DNA of 19,450 nucleotides from CAZGWJ01 sp964529445 (GCA_964529445.1 CAZGWJ010000049.1:1-19450); one strand, 5' to 3'; shown: positions 7,654-15,873, counted from the stretch's first letter. The notes: generated by a model not told the origin, from the sequence alone. Translations and numbers: made by a program.

Positions 7654-10422
7654 CTACTTCGACGTGTAGGATGTCTTGGTCTTCTCCTTGATCACGGCCT
7701 GCGCCGCAGCCAGGCGCGCGATCGGCACCCGGAACGGGGAGCAGGAAACGTAGTTGAGACCGACCGAGTGGCAGAATTCCACCGAGTTGGGATCCCCGCC
7801 GTGCTCGCCGCAGATGCCGACCTTGAGGTCCTTGCGGACCTTCCGGCCCTTCTCCACGGCCAGCTTCACAAGCTGTCCCACGCCTCCACGGTCCAAAACC
7901 TGGAACGGATCCTTCTCGTAGATGCCATGATCCGTGTAGTGGCGGATGATCTTGGCCGTGTCGTCGCGCGAGAACCCGAACGTGGTCTGCGTCAAATCGT
8001 TGGTACCGAAGGAGAAGAACTGAGCCTCCTGGGCCACCTGGTCGGCCGTGACAGCCGCGCGAGGCAACTCGATCATGGTTCCGATCATGTATTCGAGCTT
8101 CACCCCGGCCCTCTTGATGGTCTCGTCGGCCACTCGGATGACGATGTCCTTCTGGTTCTTCAGCTCCTTCACGTCGCCCACCAGCGGGATCATGATCTCG
8201 GGCACGATGTTCTTGCCCTGCTTCTTGATCTCGCAGGCGGCCTCGATGACAGCCTGGGTCTGCATCTCGGTGATCTCGGGATACGTGATCCCCAGACGGC
8301 AGCCCCGGTGACCCAGCATCGGGTTGAACTCGTGAAGTTCCTCAACCCGGTGAAGGAGAGCCTTGGCCTTCTCCAGGTCGGACCCGGCTCCCGGCACCAA
8401 TTCCAAGGCTTTTTTGATGATCTCGTTGGAGGTCTCGGTCTTGCCGGACGCCTCCATGCGGGCAATCTCCACCATCAACTCCTCGCGCTTGGGCAGGAAT
8501 TCGTGAAGGGGCGGGTCCAGGAAGCGGATGGTCACGGCGTAGGGACTCATGGCCTCGAAGAGGCCCTTGAAGTCCGCCCTCTGCATGGGAAGGAGCTTCT
8601 TCAGAGCCTCGCGCCGGGAAGCTTCGTCCGTGGCCAGGATCATGGCCTGCATATGGGGCAGGCGATCCTCGGCGAAGAACATGTGTTCGGTGCGGCACAA
8701 TCCGATCCCCTCGGCGCCGAAAGAACGGGCCACCTTGGCATCGCGCGGGATATCGGCGTTGGCGCGGACCTTCAGGCGACGGATGCCGTCGGCCCAACCC
8801 ATCAAGGTCGCGAAATCACCGGAAAGTTCGGCGTCCTGGGTGGGCACCTTGCCCTTCATGACCTCTCCCGTCGATCCATTGAGGGAGATCCAGTCGCCTT
8901 CCCGGATGGTCTCGCCACCCACGGTGAACTTCTTTCCGTGCTCATCCACACGGATGGACTCGCAACCCGCCACGCAGGTCTTCCCCATCCCGCGAGCCAC
9001 GACCGCCGCGTGGGACGTCATGCCGCCGCGGGCCGTCAGGATCCCGTCCGCCACGTCCATGCCATGGATATCGTCCGGTGAAGTCTCCAGTCGGACCAGG
9101 ATGACCTTGGTCTTCTTCTCGTTCACCCATTCCACGGCATCCTCGGCCGTGAAAACGGCCTGGCCGGCCGCCGCGCCCGGCGAAGCCGGGAGGCCCTTCG
9201 TGACGACCTCCTTCTTCGCCTTGGGATCGAAGACCGGGTGCAGAAGCTGGTCGAGCTGGATGGGCTCGACGCGAAGAATCGCCTCTTCCTTGGAGATGAT
9301 CTTCTCCTTCACCATGTCCACGGCGATCTTCACGGCAGCCGCCGCCGTGCGCTTTCCCGTGCGGGTCTGCAGCATGAAGAGTTTGCCCTTTTCGATGGTG
9401 AACTCGAAATCCTGGACATCGCGGTAATGACGCTCGAGCTTCTGCGTGGTCTCGTACAACTGCTTGAAGGCCTGGGGCATGTCCTTCTCGAGGGCCGCGA
9501 TGGGCTGGGGAGTCCGCACGCCGGCCACCACGTCCTCGCCCTGGGCGTTCAGGAGGTACTCTCCGTAGAACTTCCTCTCGCCCGTGGCGGGGTTCCGGGT
9601 GAACCCGACGCCCGTGGCCGAATCATCGCCCATGTTCCCGAACACCATGGCCTGGACGTTGACGGCCGTCCCGATGTCGTGGGGAATGTCGTTCTGCTTG
9701 CGATAATAGATGGCCCGATCGTTCATCCAGGACCGGAACACGGCGTCCCGGGCGCCGCGCAACTGCTCGAGCACGTCCTGCGGGAACTCGCGGCCGGTCT
9801 TCTCCCGCACGAGGTTCTTGAACTTCGTCACCATGTCCCTCAGATCGGAGGCCCCGAGTTCGGTATCGAGCTTGACGCCCTTCGCTTCCTTGACCTGGTC
9901 GATGATGCGCTCGAAAACCTCCTTGCCCATCTCCATGACCACGTTGCCGTACATCTGAACGAAACGCCGATAGGAATCCCAGGCGAAGCGCTCGTTGTTG
10001 GAACGCGCGATGACCCCGTTGACGGTCTGGTCGTTGAGGCCCAGGTTCAGGATGGTATCCATCATACCGGGCATGGAGAACTTGGCGCCCGAGCGGACGG
10101 AAACCAGGAGGGGATTCGCGGGATCACCGAATTTCTTGCCCAGCGACTTCTCGATGCGGGCCAGGACGGCCAGCATCTGCTTGTCGGCCTCGGCCGGGGT
10201 CTTCTTGCCCACCTTGTAGTATTCGCGGCACACATCGGTGGTGATGGTCATGCCGGGAGGAACCGGGACGCCCGAATTGGTCATCTCGGCCAGACCGGCG
10301 CCCTTGCCGCCCAGCAAGTCCTTCATCTTGCCGTTCCCTTCGGCCTTGCCGTCGCCGAAGTAATAGACGAACTTGTTCTTGCCGCCCTTGGCGGATTTCC
10401 CGGCTTTCTTGGCTTTCGGCAT
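7654..10422 (-). CDS. ppdK: Pyruvate, phosphate dikinase
   Basis: This enzyme interconverts pyruvate + ATP + phosphate and phosphoenolpyruvate + AMP + pyrophosphate in the cytosol, serving gluconeogenesis or PPi-linked glycolysis. Its 922 residues match the family. The N-terminal ATP-grasp part includes KGAGLAEM (40-47), VSVRSGAKFSMPGMMDT (107-123) and GDDSATGVGFTRNPATGE (265-282). The swivelling phosphohistidine domain has GGMTSHAAVVARGMGK (466-481) with catalytic His471. The C-terminal PEP/pyruvate TIM barrel ends with GICGEHGGDP, active-site Cys871. A Lys/Gly-rich stretch of about 17 residues precedes the conserved part. ATG 10422 has a strong AGGAGG 8 nt upstream. It has its own promoter and terminator, so it is probably a separate unit from glyS. 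Confidence 0.97.
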   Translation of the reverse strand: MPKAKKAGKSAKGGKNKFVYYFGDGKAEGNGKMKDLLGGKGAGLAEMTNSGVPVPPGMTITTDVCREYYKVGKKTPAEADKQMLAVLARIEKSLGKKFGDPANPLLVSVRSGAKFSMPGMMDTILNLGLNDQTVNGVIARSNNERFAWDSYRRFVQMYGNVVMEMGKEVFERIIDQVKEAKGVKLDTELGASDLRDMVTKFKNLVREKTGREFPQDVLEQLRGARDAVFRSWMNDRAIYYRKQNDIPHDIGTAVNVQAMVFGNMGDDSATGVGFTRNPATGERKFYGEYLLNAQGEDVVAGVRTPQPIAALEKDMPQAFKQLYETTQKLERHYRDVQDFEFTIEKGKLFMLQTRTGKRTAAAAVKIAVDMVKEKIISKEEAILRVEPIQLDQLLHPVFDPKAKKEVVTKGLPASPGAAAGQAVFTAEDAVEWVNEKKTKVILVRLETSPDDIHGMDVADGILTARGGMTSHAAVVARGMGKTCVAGCESIRVDEHGKKFTVGGETIREGDWISLNGSTGEVMKGKVPTQDAELSGDFATLMGWADGIRRLKVRANADIPRDAKVARSFGAEGIGLCRTEHMFFAEDRLPHMQAMILATDEASRREALKKLLPMQRADFKGLFEAMSPYAVTIRFLDPPLHEFLPKREELMVEIARMEASGKTETSNEIIKKALELVPGAGSDLEKAKALLHRVEELHEFNPMLGHRGCRLGITYPEITEMQTQAVIEAACEIKKQGKNIVPEIMIPLVGDVKELKNQKDIVIRVADETIKRAGVKLEYMIGTMIELPRAAVTADQVAQEAQFFSFGTNDLTQTTFGFSRDDTAKIIRHYTDHGIYEKDPFQVLDRGGVGQLVKLAVEKGRKVRKDLKVGICGEHGGDPNSVEFCHSVGLNYVSCSPFRVPIARLAAAQAVIKEKTKTSYTSK

Positions 10423-10551
10423 TTCGCGTTCCTCCTGGATTGTTACTGAAAACGGATGTCTTCGAAGCGGCTGTTCGGTTCGATCACAGCCGGTTGGATT
10501 CCTGACGGGAGAACCGCCCCCTTGCGAAAGGCGGCCTTAAAAAGACGGGTC

Positions 10552-10579
10552 ATTGTAGCAAAGCGCGAAGTCGATGCAA
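10552..10579 (-). promoter_or_regulatory. Promoter of ppdK
   Basis: The minus strand reads TTGCAT (10574-10579), a 16-nt spacer, then TACAAT (10552-10557). Transcription would start near 10545, leaving a leader of about 120 nt with a CCGCC/GGCGG hairpin. Confidence 0.6.
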
Positions 10580-10622
10580 CATTGGCAGGTCGTTTAGCAG
10601 GGTACTGATAAAATGGATCCTG

Positions 10623-10729
10623 CACCCTGCCAACAGCCAGGGGGTGAGCGGATCGTGCGAAAAATCATTGATTTTTCGTTTGCACGATTCGCGCAAGACA
10701 CGAAAAAGTCCACGACAGGGGACTTTTTC
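10623..10729. repeat. Triple inverted-repeat module
   Basis: Three hairpins lie head to tail. (1) CACCCTG/CAGG-GG-GTG, 8-nt loop (10623-10646). (2) A long one: outer ATCGTGC/GCACGAT (10652-10658, 10682-10688) enclosing CGAAAAATCA-T-TGATTTTTCG (10658-10678), with a small bulge. (3) GAAAAAGTCC-N8-GGACTTTTTC (10702-10729). Their regular spacing suggests one intergenic element, perhaps a REP- or MITE-like repeat, rather than chance. Other copies cannot be seen in this window. Confidence 0.6.
10702..10729. terminator. Probable bidirectional terminator beyond glyS
   Basis: The perfect 10-bp stem GAAAAAGTCC/GGACTTTTTC with an 8-nt loop presents a short G/C core followed by five T in either direction. 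It lies about 105 nt past the glyS stop and upstream of the ppdK promoter, so it would separate the two genes. The G/C core is only four pairs, so efficiency may be modest. Confidence 0.55.
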
Positions 10730-10834
10730 AGCATCCTGTTCGCGAAATACATCCCAAAAAACAAGGGGCATGGCTGAACGGTAAAGAACGGGACATATTT
10801 CATCCCGGGGAGAAGAGGATCGTTACCAGATCGA

Positions 10835-12928
10835 TTATCGCGCTCCGGGCGCCTCGGCGGAAAAAACCAACTTGCGAAAATCGCACAGGGCGAGGAGAAG
10901 GTCGGCGACCTCTCCGAGGAGGAGAAGGCGGTTGTTCCGGACCGAAGCCGTCTTGTCCATGACGAGGACCTTCTCGAAGAAACCGTGGACCGGATCGACC
11001 AGACCCATCAGCGCGGTCACGAGCGCTTCCGTATCATCCTTTCGGACCGCCGCTTGGACCTGCGGACGGACCCTTTCGAATGCCGCAAAGAGGGCCTTTT
11101 CCTCGGCCATTTTCAGGAGCGGTTTCCTGACGCGGCCCCGGGGCCTCTTGGGGGGAAGAATGCGGAGAACACGCCCCGCCGCGGTCGCGAGCTTCTGGAA
11201 ATCCTCGTTCGACTTCAAGGACGCGACCTTCTCTGATTTCTCGACGAATGCCAACAGACCCGTTCCCGGCGCGGCCAGACAAGCATTCACCACATCGTAG
11301 GGGATATTGCGGCCCTCCAGAAGTGTCTGCAGGCGGTTTTCGAAGAAATCCACGATCTCCTTGGCCAGCTTGGGCTCCTTCTTGCCCAAGATCACGGTCA
11401 GCGAGGCCGAGACCAGGGACTTCAGGGAAGCGGGAAAACGGAACTTCAAGAGGGTCTGGAGAAGCCCTGCGGCCTGCCGTCTCAAGGCGAAAGGATCCTG
11501 GGAACCCGAGGGGATGAGCCGCACCTTGAAACAACCGCAGATGGTATCCAGTTTATCGGCGATCGAGAGGATGGCGCCGTTCGGGGTCTCGGGCAGGGCA
11601 TCCCCCGCCCAACGGGGAAGGTAATGCTCGCGGATGGGATCGGAAACCTCGTCCGGGTGTCCCTGTTTTCCCGCGTAGATCGCGCCCATGACACCTTGGA
11701 GGCTGTTGAACTCCTTCTCTCGGATGATGTTCGTGACCAGGTCGGCCTTGCACAGGGCGGCGGCCGCATCGAGATCCTTGCCCGCCGTCACGCCACACAA
11801 GTGGGCCACCTTGTGCACTAGCTTCTGGAGGCGGCCGGCCTTGTCGGCCATGGTGCCCAGGCCCTCCAGCCAGGTGATGCCGTCGGTTTTCTCGGCCCAG
11901 GTCTCGAGGGGCACCTTGAGGTCCTCGTGGTAGAAGAAGCGAGCATCCTCGAGACGGGCCTTCAGAACGGCCTCGTTGGAGCGAACCACCACCGCATCGT
12001 CCTTCGGACGGCCGTTGATGACCGCGACAAAAGCCGGCAGAAGCCTTCCCTCGGCGTCGGAAAGAGCGAAGAACTTCTGGTGCTCGCGCATGGCGGTGAT
12101 GATGACGGGAGCCGGCAATTCCAGATATTTAGGATCGAAGGCCCCCACGACGACCTCCGGGGCCTCGACCAGGTTGTTCACGTCCTTCAGGAGCTCAAAG
12201 TCCTCGATAACCTTGACACCCCGTTTCTGGGCCTCCTCCTGGATCTTCTCCCGAATCGCCTGCAATCGTTCGGCCGGATTGGCCACGATCCCGCCCTTCT
12301 GCAGGACCTCGAGGTAATCGGATGCGTCGTCCAGGTCCATGGGTCCCTGCTTGAGGGCACGCAGACCGAACGTGTGCCGGTTGGATCGGACACCGCCCAC
12401 CTCGAAGGGAATGACGGTACGGGAATACACGGCACAGATCCATCGAATGGGACGGGCGAAAAGGAAATCCCCGTCGCCCCAACGCTGGACCTTGGGGAAA
12501 CGGAGCTTGCGAAGGACCTCGGGAAAGACCTCGGCGAGAATCTCGGAGGTGAGTCGCCCCCCTGTCTTGCGAAGGGCCACCACCACCTCGCCCTTGGGGG
12601 TCATCCTGCGTTTGAGCGAGGCGGCGGAAACCCCTTGGGCGCGCGCAAAACCCTCACCGGCCTTGGTGGGAAGGCCGTGCTCGTCGAACGCCACCGACAC
12701 CAGGGGACCCGTGACCTCCTTGGCCTCGGTCTCCTGCATCTCGGGCAAGCCCTTGAAATAGAGGGCGAGCCGACGGGGCGTGTAATAGGTGTAAAGATGC
12801 TCGTAACCGATCCGATGGTCCTTGAGGGACGATTCGGCGGCGGCCACCATCTGGTCCATGGCCGGACGGATATAGGAGGAGGGGATCTCCTCGCATCCGA
12901 TCTCGAGCACCGCGTCTTTCAGGTTCAT
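10835..12928 (-). CDS. glyS: Glycyl-tRNA synthetase beta subunit
   Basis: This is the large subunit of the bacterial tetrameric (alpha2-beta2) glycyl-tRNA synthetase; it binds tRNA-Gly and works with GlyQ. From ATG 12928 it has 697 residues, the usual length. Family signatures are LEIGCEEIPSSYI (8-20), TPRRLALY (50-57), REHQKFFAL (281-289), the ARLEDARFFYHED segment (324-336), and the HD-like region with CKADLVTNIIREKEF (393-407), EHYLPRWAGDALP (434-446), ADKLDT (457-462) and GSQDPFALRRQA (475-486). The C-terminal part is the anticodon-binding domain. GGAG (12934-12937) lies 5 nt before ATG 12928, which favours it over the adjacent GTG 12931. It is 212 nt downstream of glyQ, with no evident promoter of its own, so probably co-transcribed. 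Confidence 0.97.
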   Translation of the reverse strand: MNLKDAVLEIGCEEIPSSYIRPAMDQMVAAAESSLKDHRIGYEHLYTYYTPRRLALYFKGLPEMQETEAKEVTGPLVSVAFDEHGLPTKAGEGFARAQGVSAASLKRRMTPKGEVVVALRKTGGRLTSEILAEVFPEVLRKLRFPKVQRWGDGDFLFARPIRWICAVYSRTVIPFEVGGVRSNRHTFGLRALKQGPMDLDDASDYLEVLQKGGIVANPAERLQAIREKIQEEAQKRGVKVIEDFELLKDVNNLVEAPEVVVGAFDPKYLELPAPVIITAMREHQKFFALSDAEGRLLPAFVAVINGRPKDDAVVVRSNEAVLKARLEDARFFYHEDLKVPLETWAEKTDGITWLEGLGTMADKAGRLQKLVHKVAHLCGVTAGKDLDAAAALCKADLVTNIIREKEFNSLQGVMGAIYAGKQGHPDEVSDPIREHYLPRWAGDALPETPNGAILSIADKLDTICGCFKVRLIPSGSQDPFALRRQAAGLLQTLLKFRFPASLKSLVSASLTVILGKKEPKLAKEIVDFFENRLQTLLEGRNIPYDVVNACLAAPGTGLLAFVEKSEKVASLKSNEDFQKLATAAGRVLRILPPKRPRGRVRKPLLKMAEEKALFAAFERVRPQVQAAVRKDDTEALVTALMGLVDPVHGFFEKVLVMDKTASVRNNRLLLLGEVADLLLALCDFRKLVFSAEAPGAR

Positions 12929-12933
12929 CACGA

Positions 12934-12937
12934 CTCC
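12934..12937 (-). promoter_or_regulatory. Ribosome binding site deciding the glyS start
   Basis: GGAG on the minus strand lies 5 nt before ATG 12928 and only 2 nt before GTG 12931, so the ATG should be used. Confidence 0.6.
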
Positions 12938-12948
12938 AGCCTTACGAA

Positions 12949-13083
12949 TTCACCACGAAGACACCAAGGCACGAAGAAATGCTCATTGGATCGAAGACGC
13001 GACACTTCCTTGCAACGCCAAAGACTCGAAAAACGTCCCCGGGGTAACGGCGACGACGGTTCACCACGAAGACGCGAAGAACC
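12949..13083. repeat. Degenerate ACGAAG-type repeat array between glyQ and glyS
   Basis: Two clear units begin TTCACCACGAAGAC: 12949-12979 (continuing ACCAAGGCACGAAGAAA) and 13060-13083 (continuing GCGAAGAACC). Between them are weaker relatives, ATCGAAGACGCGACAC (about 12990-13005) and CGCCAAAGACTCGAAAAACG (about 13016-13035). The sequence has no coding character and accounts for most of the unusually wide glyQ-glyS gap. A related unit lies upstream of recO at 14884-14906. Confidence 0.7.
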
Positions 13084-13140
13084 GCTGTGTTTTCAAAACC
13101 CCCCCATCTTCACGCATCAGACTTTTCAAAGCGGGTCCCC

Positions 13141-14019
13141 CTACTTCTTCAACAGCGGGAAACCCAGTTCTTCCCGCTCCTTCACGTAGGCCGTGGCGAC
13201 GGCCTTGGCCATGGCCCGCACTCGTCCGATGTAGGTGGTCCGTTCGGCCACCGAGATGGCCCCCCGGGCGTCCAACAGGTTGAAGGTGTGGGATGCCTTG
13301 ATGACGTAATCGTAAGCCGGCCACATGAGTCGCAAGCCCAGCAGGCGATGCACCTCGGCCTCGTAATCCTTGAAGTGGCGCAGGAGCATCTTCACGTTGG
13401 CGTGCTCGAAATTATAGGCCGAGAACTCCCGTTCGCTTTGGTGGAAGATATCCCGGTAGGTCAGACCCTGTCCCCCGTATTGAAGATCCCACACCGAGGA
13501 GACCCCCTGGATGCAGGCTGCGATTCGTTCCAAGCCATAGGTGATCTCGCCAGCCACGGGCTTGAGTTCAAGCCCTCCCGTCACCTGGAAGTAAGTGAAC
13601 TGGGTGATCTCGATTCCATCCATCCAGACCTGCCAGCCGAGCCCCGAGGCCCCCAGGGTGGGGGATTCCCAGTCGTCCTCGGTAAAGCGGATGTCGTGCT
13701 CATCCTGAAGGATGCCGATGCGCTCCAAACTCTCAAGGTAGAGATCGACGATGCGCTCGGGACTGGGTTTGAGGATAACCTGGTACTGATAGTAATGCTG
13801 CATGCGGTTGGGGTTCTCGCCGTAACGCCCGTCCTTCGGCCGGCGGCAAGGATCCACATAAGCGGCCGAGAAGGGTTCCGGGCCGAGGACGCGAAAGAAG
13901 GTGGCGGGGTTGAACGTTCCCGCGCCTTTTTCGAGGTCGTAGGGCTGTTGGACGACGCAACCCTGCTCGCTCCAGTACTGGTTGAGCCGCATGATGAGGT
14001 CTTGGAACGTCAGGGACAT
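13141..14019 (-). CDS. glyQ: Glycyl-tRNA synthetase alpha subunit
   Basis: This is the catalytic class II subunit of tetrameric GlyRS, which activates glycine and aminoacylates tRNA-Gly together with GlyS. It has 292 residues, the normal length. Highly conserved blocks are TFQDLIMRLNQYW (4-16), GAGTFNPATFFRVLGP (32-47), RRPKDGRYGENPNR (59-72) followed by a HYYQYQVILKPSP block, and GWQVWMDGIEITQFTYFQ (128-145). ATG 14019 has GAGG about 7 nt upstream. It follows recO by 84 nt, a gap holding a plausible promoter, so glyQS may be its own unit. The separate alpha and beta genes are a bacterial arrangement, unlike the homodimeric GlyRS of archaea and many Gram-positives. Confidence 0.98.
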   Translation of the reverse strand: MSLTFQDLIMRLNQYWSEQGCVVQQPYDLEKGAGTFNPATFFRVLGPEPFSAAYVDPCRRPKDGRYGENPNRMQHYYQYQVILKPSPERIVDLYLESLERIGILQDEHDIRFTEDDWESPTLGASGLGWQVWMDGIEITQFTYFQVTGGLELKPVAGEITYGLERIAACIQGVSSVWDLQYGGQGLTYRDIFHQSEREFSAYNFEHANVKMLLRHFKDYEAEVHRLLGLRLMWPAYDYVIKASHTFNLLDARGAISVAERTTYIGRVRAMAKAVATAYVKEREELGFPLLKK

Positions 14020-14054
14020 TTCAGGCCTCGCTGAAGGATGAGAAACAGGGCTTA

Positions 14055-14083
14055 AAAATACGGGATGCCGGGCTTGAACGCAA
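14055..14083 (-). promoter_or_regulatory. Putative promoter of glyQS
   Basis: The minus strand reads TTGCGT (14078-14083), a 17-nt spacer, then TATTTT (14055-14060), in the 84-nt gap between recO and glyQ. Confidence 0.5.
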
Positions 14084-14103
14084 GGGTAAACCGGGAAAAG
14101 GCC

Positions 14104-14871
14104 TCATCCACGCTTTAAACCGACCACCTGGAGATAGTACGGAAACGCCTTCATGGGATTTTCCAACGTCCTTTCCAGATATCCCAACACGGTCTTGAAA
14201 ACACCCCGGGAGACGTCGGGACCCGTTTTCAGGACAAGGGCCCTCCGGATGGGCCATTCCCTCAGCTTCTCGACGACGGCCCGGGCGGAAGGAGAGAGAC
14301 GAAGGCCGGAGGAACCCGGGGAGCAATCCGGACATTGCGCCCCGCCGCGATGCGGAACAAGGACCGCAGATGTCCGGGTCAGGGACGCGCCGCACTCGAC
14401 ACAGCGTGCGAGTTCGAGGGGATACCCCAACTGGTCGAGCAGGTGGAGAACCAGGGAGGCAAGGACCCGCTCCCGGTCGCTCCCATCCTTTGATTCCCCG
14501 AGTACGTCCAGGGACTCAAGAACGAGGGCATAAATCTCCGGGTGGGCTTCCCCGTCAGGCAGGGATTGCTCCAAGACCTCGGAAAAGACCTGCAAGATCG
14601 AAATGGAGGGCAGGGTCTTCTTGAGATCCGCGTGACTGGAAAGGACCTTCGCCTGGGTCAAGCGGTTGAAGTCACCGCTTCCCTTCCGGTTCAAGACGAG
14701 ATCGGACTCGGTGAACAATTCGAGGGAGGCGGCCAGCTTGCCGCCCTGTTTGCGGACCCCTCTCACGGAGGAGCGGATCAGACCGGCATGGAGGGTGAAG
14801 AAACGGACCCATCGGTCGGCCTCCCCCTGGGGACGGGAGGAAAGGGCGAAACCCCGGGTCTTCAGTTCCAT
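14104..14871 (-). CDS. recO: DNA repair protein RecO
   Basis: RecO helps load RecA on SSB-coated single-stranded DNA in the RecFOR pathway and anneals complementary strands. The 255-residue protein has the N-terminal OB-fold (about 1-80; FALSSRPQGEADRWVRFFTLHAGLI and VRGVRK are typical), a helical C-terminal domain, and a zinc-finger-like set Cys157-x2-Cys160 and Cys180-x2-Cys183. This finger is present in many but not all RecO proteins. ATG 14871 is the natural start because the conserved MELKTRGFAL opening follows it, although no clear Shine-Dalgarno is visible. A short ACGAAG-type repeat lies only 13 nt upstream. The recO-glyQ-glyS-ppdK order is familiar from deltaproteobacteria. Confidence 0.93.
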   Translation of the reverse strand: MELKTRGFALSSRPQGEADRWVRFFTLHAGLIRSSVRGVRKQGGKLAASLELFTESDLVLNRKGSGDFNRLTQAKVLSSHADLKKTLPSISILQVFSEVLEQSLPDGEAHPEIYALVLESLDVLGESKDGSDRERVLASLVLHLLDQLGYPLELARCVECGASLTRTSAVLVPHRGGAQCPDCSPGSSGLRLSPSARAVVEKLREWPIRRALVLKTGPDVSRGVFKTVLGYLERTLENPMKAFPYYLQVVGLKRG

Positions 14872-14883
14872 ACCGGAAGAATA

Positions 14884-14906
14884 TCACCACGAAGACACGA
14901 AGAACA
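14884..14906. repeat. ACGAAG-type intergenic repeat upstream of recO
   Basis: The plus strand reads TCACCACGAAGACACGAAGA plus two or three more bases. It matches the start of the units at 12949 and 13060 nearly base for base (TCACCACGAAGAC shared) and stands in the same orientation relative to its downstream gene. Confidence 0.65.
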
Positions 14907-14955
14907 ATAGTACGACTCGATTCCAGCGACTCCTCAAACCGAATTCTTGGCATTA

Positions 14956-14996
14956 ACGGTTTCACCCCTTTCGAGACCCCGGGGTGATGAAACCGT
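14956..14996 (-). terminator. Hairpin after the membrane protein gene, possible terminator
   Basis: A strong hairpin begins two nt after the stop codon: ACGGTTT plus CACCCC on one side pair with GGGGTG plus AAACCGT on the other, with a 3-nt bulge and a 12-nt loop. On the minus strand no U-run follows, so it may be a weak terminator or an mRNA 3' stabiliser. Confidence 0.45.
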
Positions 14997-14997
14997 C

Positions 14998-15873
14998 TTA
15001 TTTTTCGTCGAGATAGGTGACGATCACCGAGGGCACGAAGACGGCCAGGAAGGCGGTCGTCACGGTGCTGACCAGGAAATTGACCACGCTGAACAGGACG
15101 CCTACGAGGGGGACGGCCTGCAGGATGCCGAAGACCATGCTCACGACCATCAGGCCCACGAAAAGAAGCAGGAACATCAGGTTCAACCCCCAAAAGACGC
15201 GGCCCTTGTCGGCCATGCATTTCCGGAAGGAAAGGCGGAGCGATTCCGAAAAGGGGTGACCCGATGTGATGTAACCCCGCGCGACCAGCCACCAGACGGC
15301 CACGACCGCTAGAACGAGACCCGCCGGAATCGCGACCAGGAGCCCTAACCCGAGAAGAGGCAGGATCGCCGCTCCCGATTCGGCGCCGGATCGAGCGGAC
15401 GCTCCCGCCATGCCGATCAGGAAAGCGGGCACGCCCACAACCAACAGCATGATGGCCGTGGTCATGAGATGGAGGGTGATCAGGGGAAGGAAGAAGCGAA
15501 GCCCGTCGCGCAGGTATTCCTTGAAGGAGAAACCCTCCTTCGATCCCGCCCAGGCCCAAAGGCGGCCGAAGATCCCGCCGTTCACGAGGGCCTCGATGAT
15601 GAGCCACCACACCATGTAGAGGAGGAACATGGCGAGGGCGAGCTTCCACCACCCGGACTGCCAGAGAAGCTTGACGAGCGAGTCGGAGAGCCGGCTCCAA
15701 TCGGCGCCCGCGAAGTCCGCCTTGGACTTCCAAAGCGGGATGAATACGATCAGAAGGCAGGGAATGAGCGTGACAATGCGGAGGACCTCGATGCCCATCT
15801 GCCAGGCAAAGAGCGGCCAGACCTTCAGGTTGCGCTCCCAGGAATCCTGCATCACCTGAGTAAAGGGTTTCAC
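14998..15873 (-). CDS. Integral membrane protein of unknown function, about six helices
   Basis: I do not recognise the family with confidence. The 291-residue protein is hydrophobic, with likely membrane segments at about 22-47, 76-98, 127-155, 168-198, 228-250 and 254-285. The overall look (short cytoplasmic N-terminus, SWERNLKVWPLF, and a Ser/Arg/Lys loop FSESLRLSFRKCMADKGR before the last helix pair) recalls uncharacterised YciC/DUF975-like or GPDPase-membrane-domain-like proteins; this is a guess. GTG 15873 is chosen because AAAGGAG lies 6 nt upstream; an in-frame TTG at 15906 has no such support. It follows yajQ by 67 nt and is probably in the same transcript. Confidence 0.82.
   Translation of the reverse strand: MKPFTQVMQDSWERNLKVWPLFAWQMGIEVLRIVTLIPCLLIVFIPLWKSKADFAGADWSRLSDSLVKLLWQSGWWKLALAMFLLYMVWWLIIEALVNGGIFGRLWAWAGSKEGFSFKEYLRDGLRFFLPLITLHLMTTAIMLLVVGVPAFLIGMAGASARSGAESGAAILPLLGLGLLVAIPAGLVLAVVAVWWLVARGYITSGHPFSESLRLSFRKCMADKGRVFWGLNLMFLLLFVGLMVVSMVFGILQAVPLVGVLFSVVNFLVSTVTTAFLAVFVPSVIVTYLDEK

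Larger units (their letters stand above)
10423..10834. other. Gene-free gap between glyS and ppdK
   Basis: These 412 nt hold no credible gene. From the ppdK side they contain its 5' leader with a GC-rich hairpin (CCGCC/GGCGG, about 10514-10534), the ppdK promoter (10552-10579), then a cluster of three inverted repeats (10623-10729), the last of which looks like a terminator. The remaining 105 nt up to the glyS stop show nothing recognisable. Frames open through the hairpins look like chance. Confidence 0.7.

Noticed and set aside
7615..10449. Two long plus-strand open frames opposite ppdK
   Set aside because: Both are antisense shadows of a complete PPDK gene. Their His/Leu/Gly-rich translations match no family I know.
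10550..10803. Small minus-strand open frames in the glyS-ppdK gap
   Set aside because: They run through three inverted repeats and a promoter and have no credible start signal; an RNA/DNA repeat explains the sequence better.
12949..13083. CRISPR array
   Set aside because: Units are degenerate, differently spaced and lack equal-length spacers; no cas genes are present.
13084..13140. Terminator after glyQ
   Set aside because: GTTTTGAAAAC is palindromic but has no G/C stem, and glyS downstream lacks a promoter, so read-through is more likely.
11927..14034. Plus-strand open frames opposite glyS and glyQ
   Set aside because: They are antisense to two highly conserved synthetase subunits and have no ribosome binding site or domain signature.
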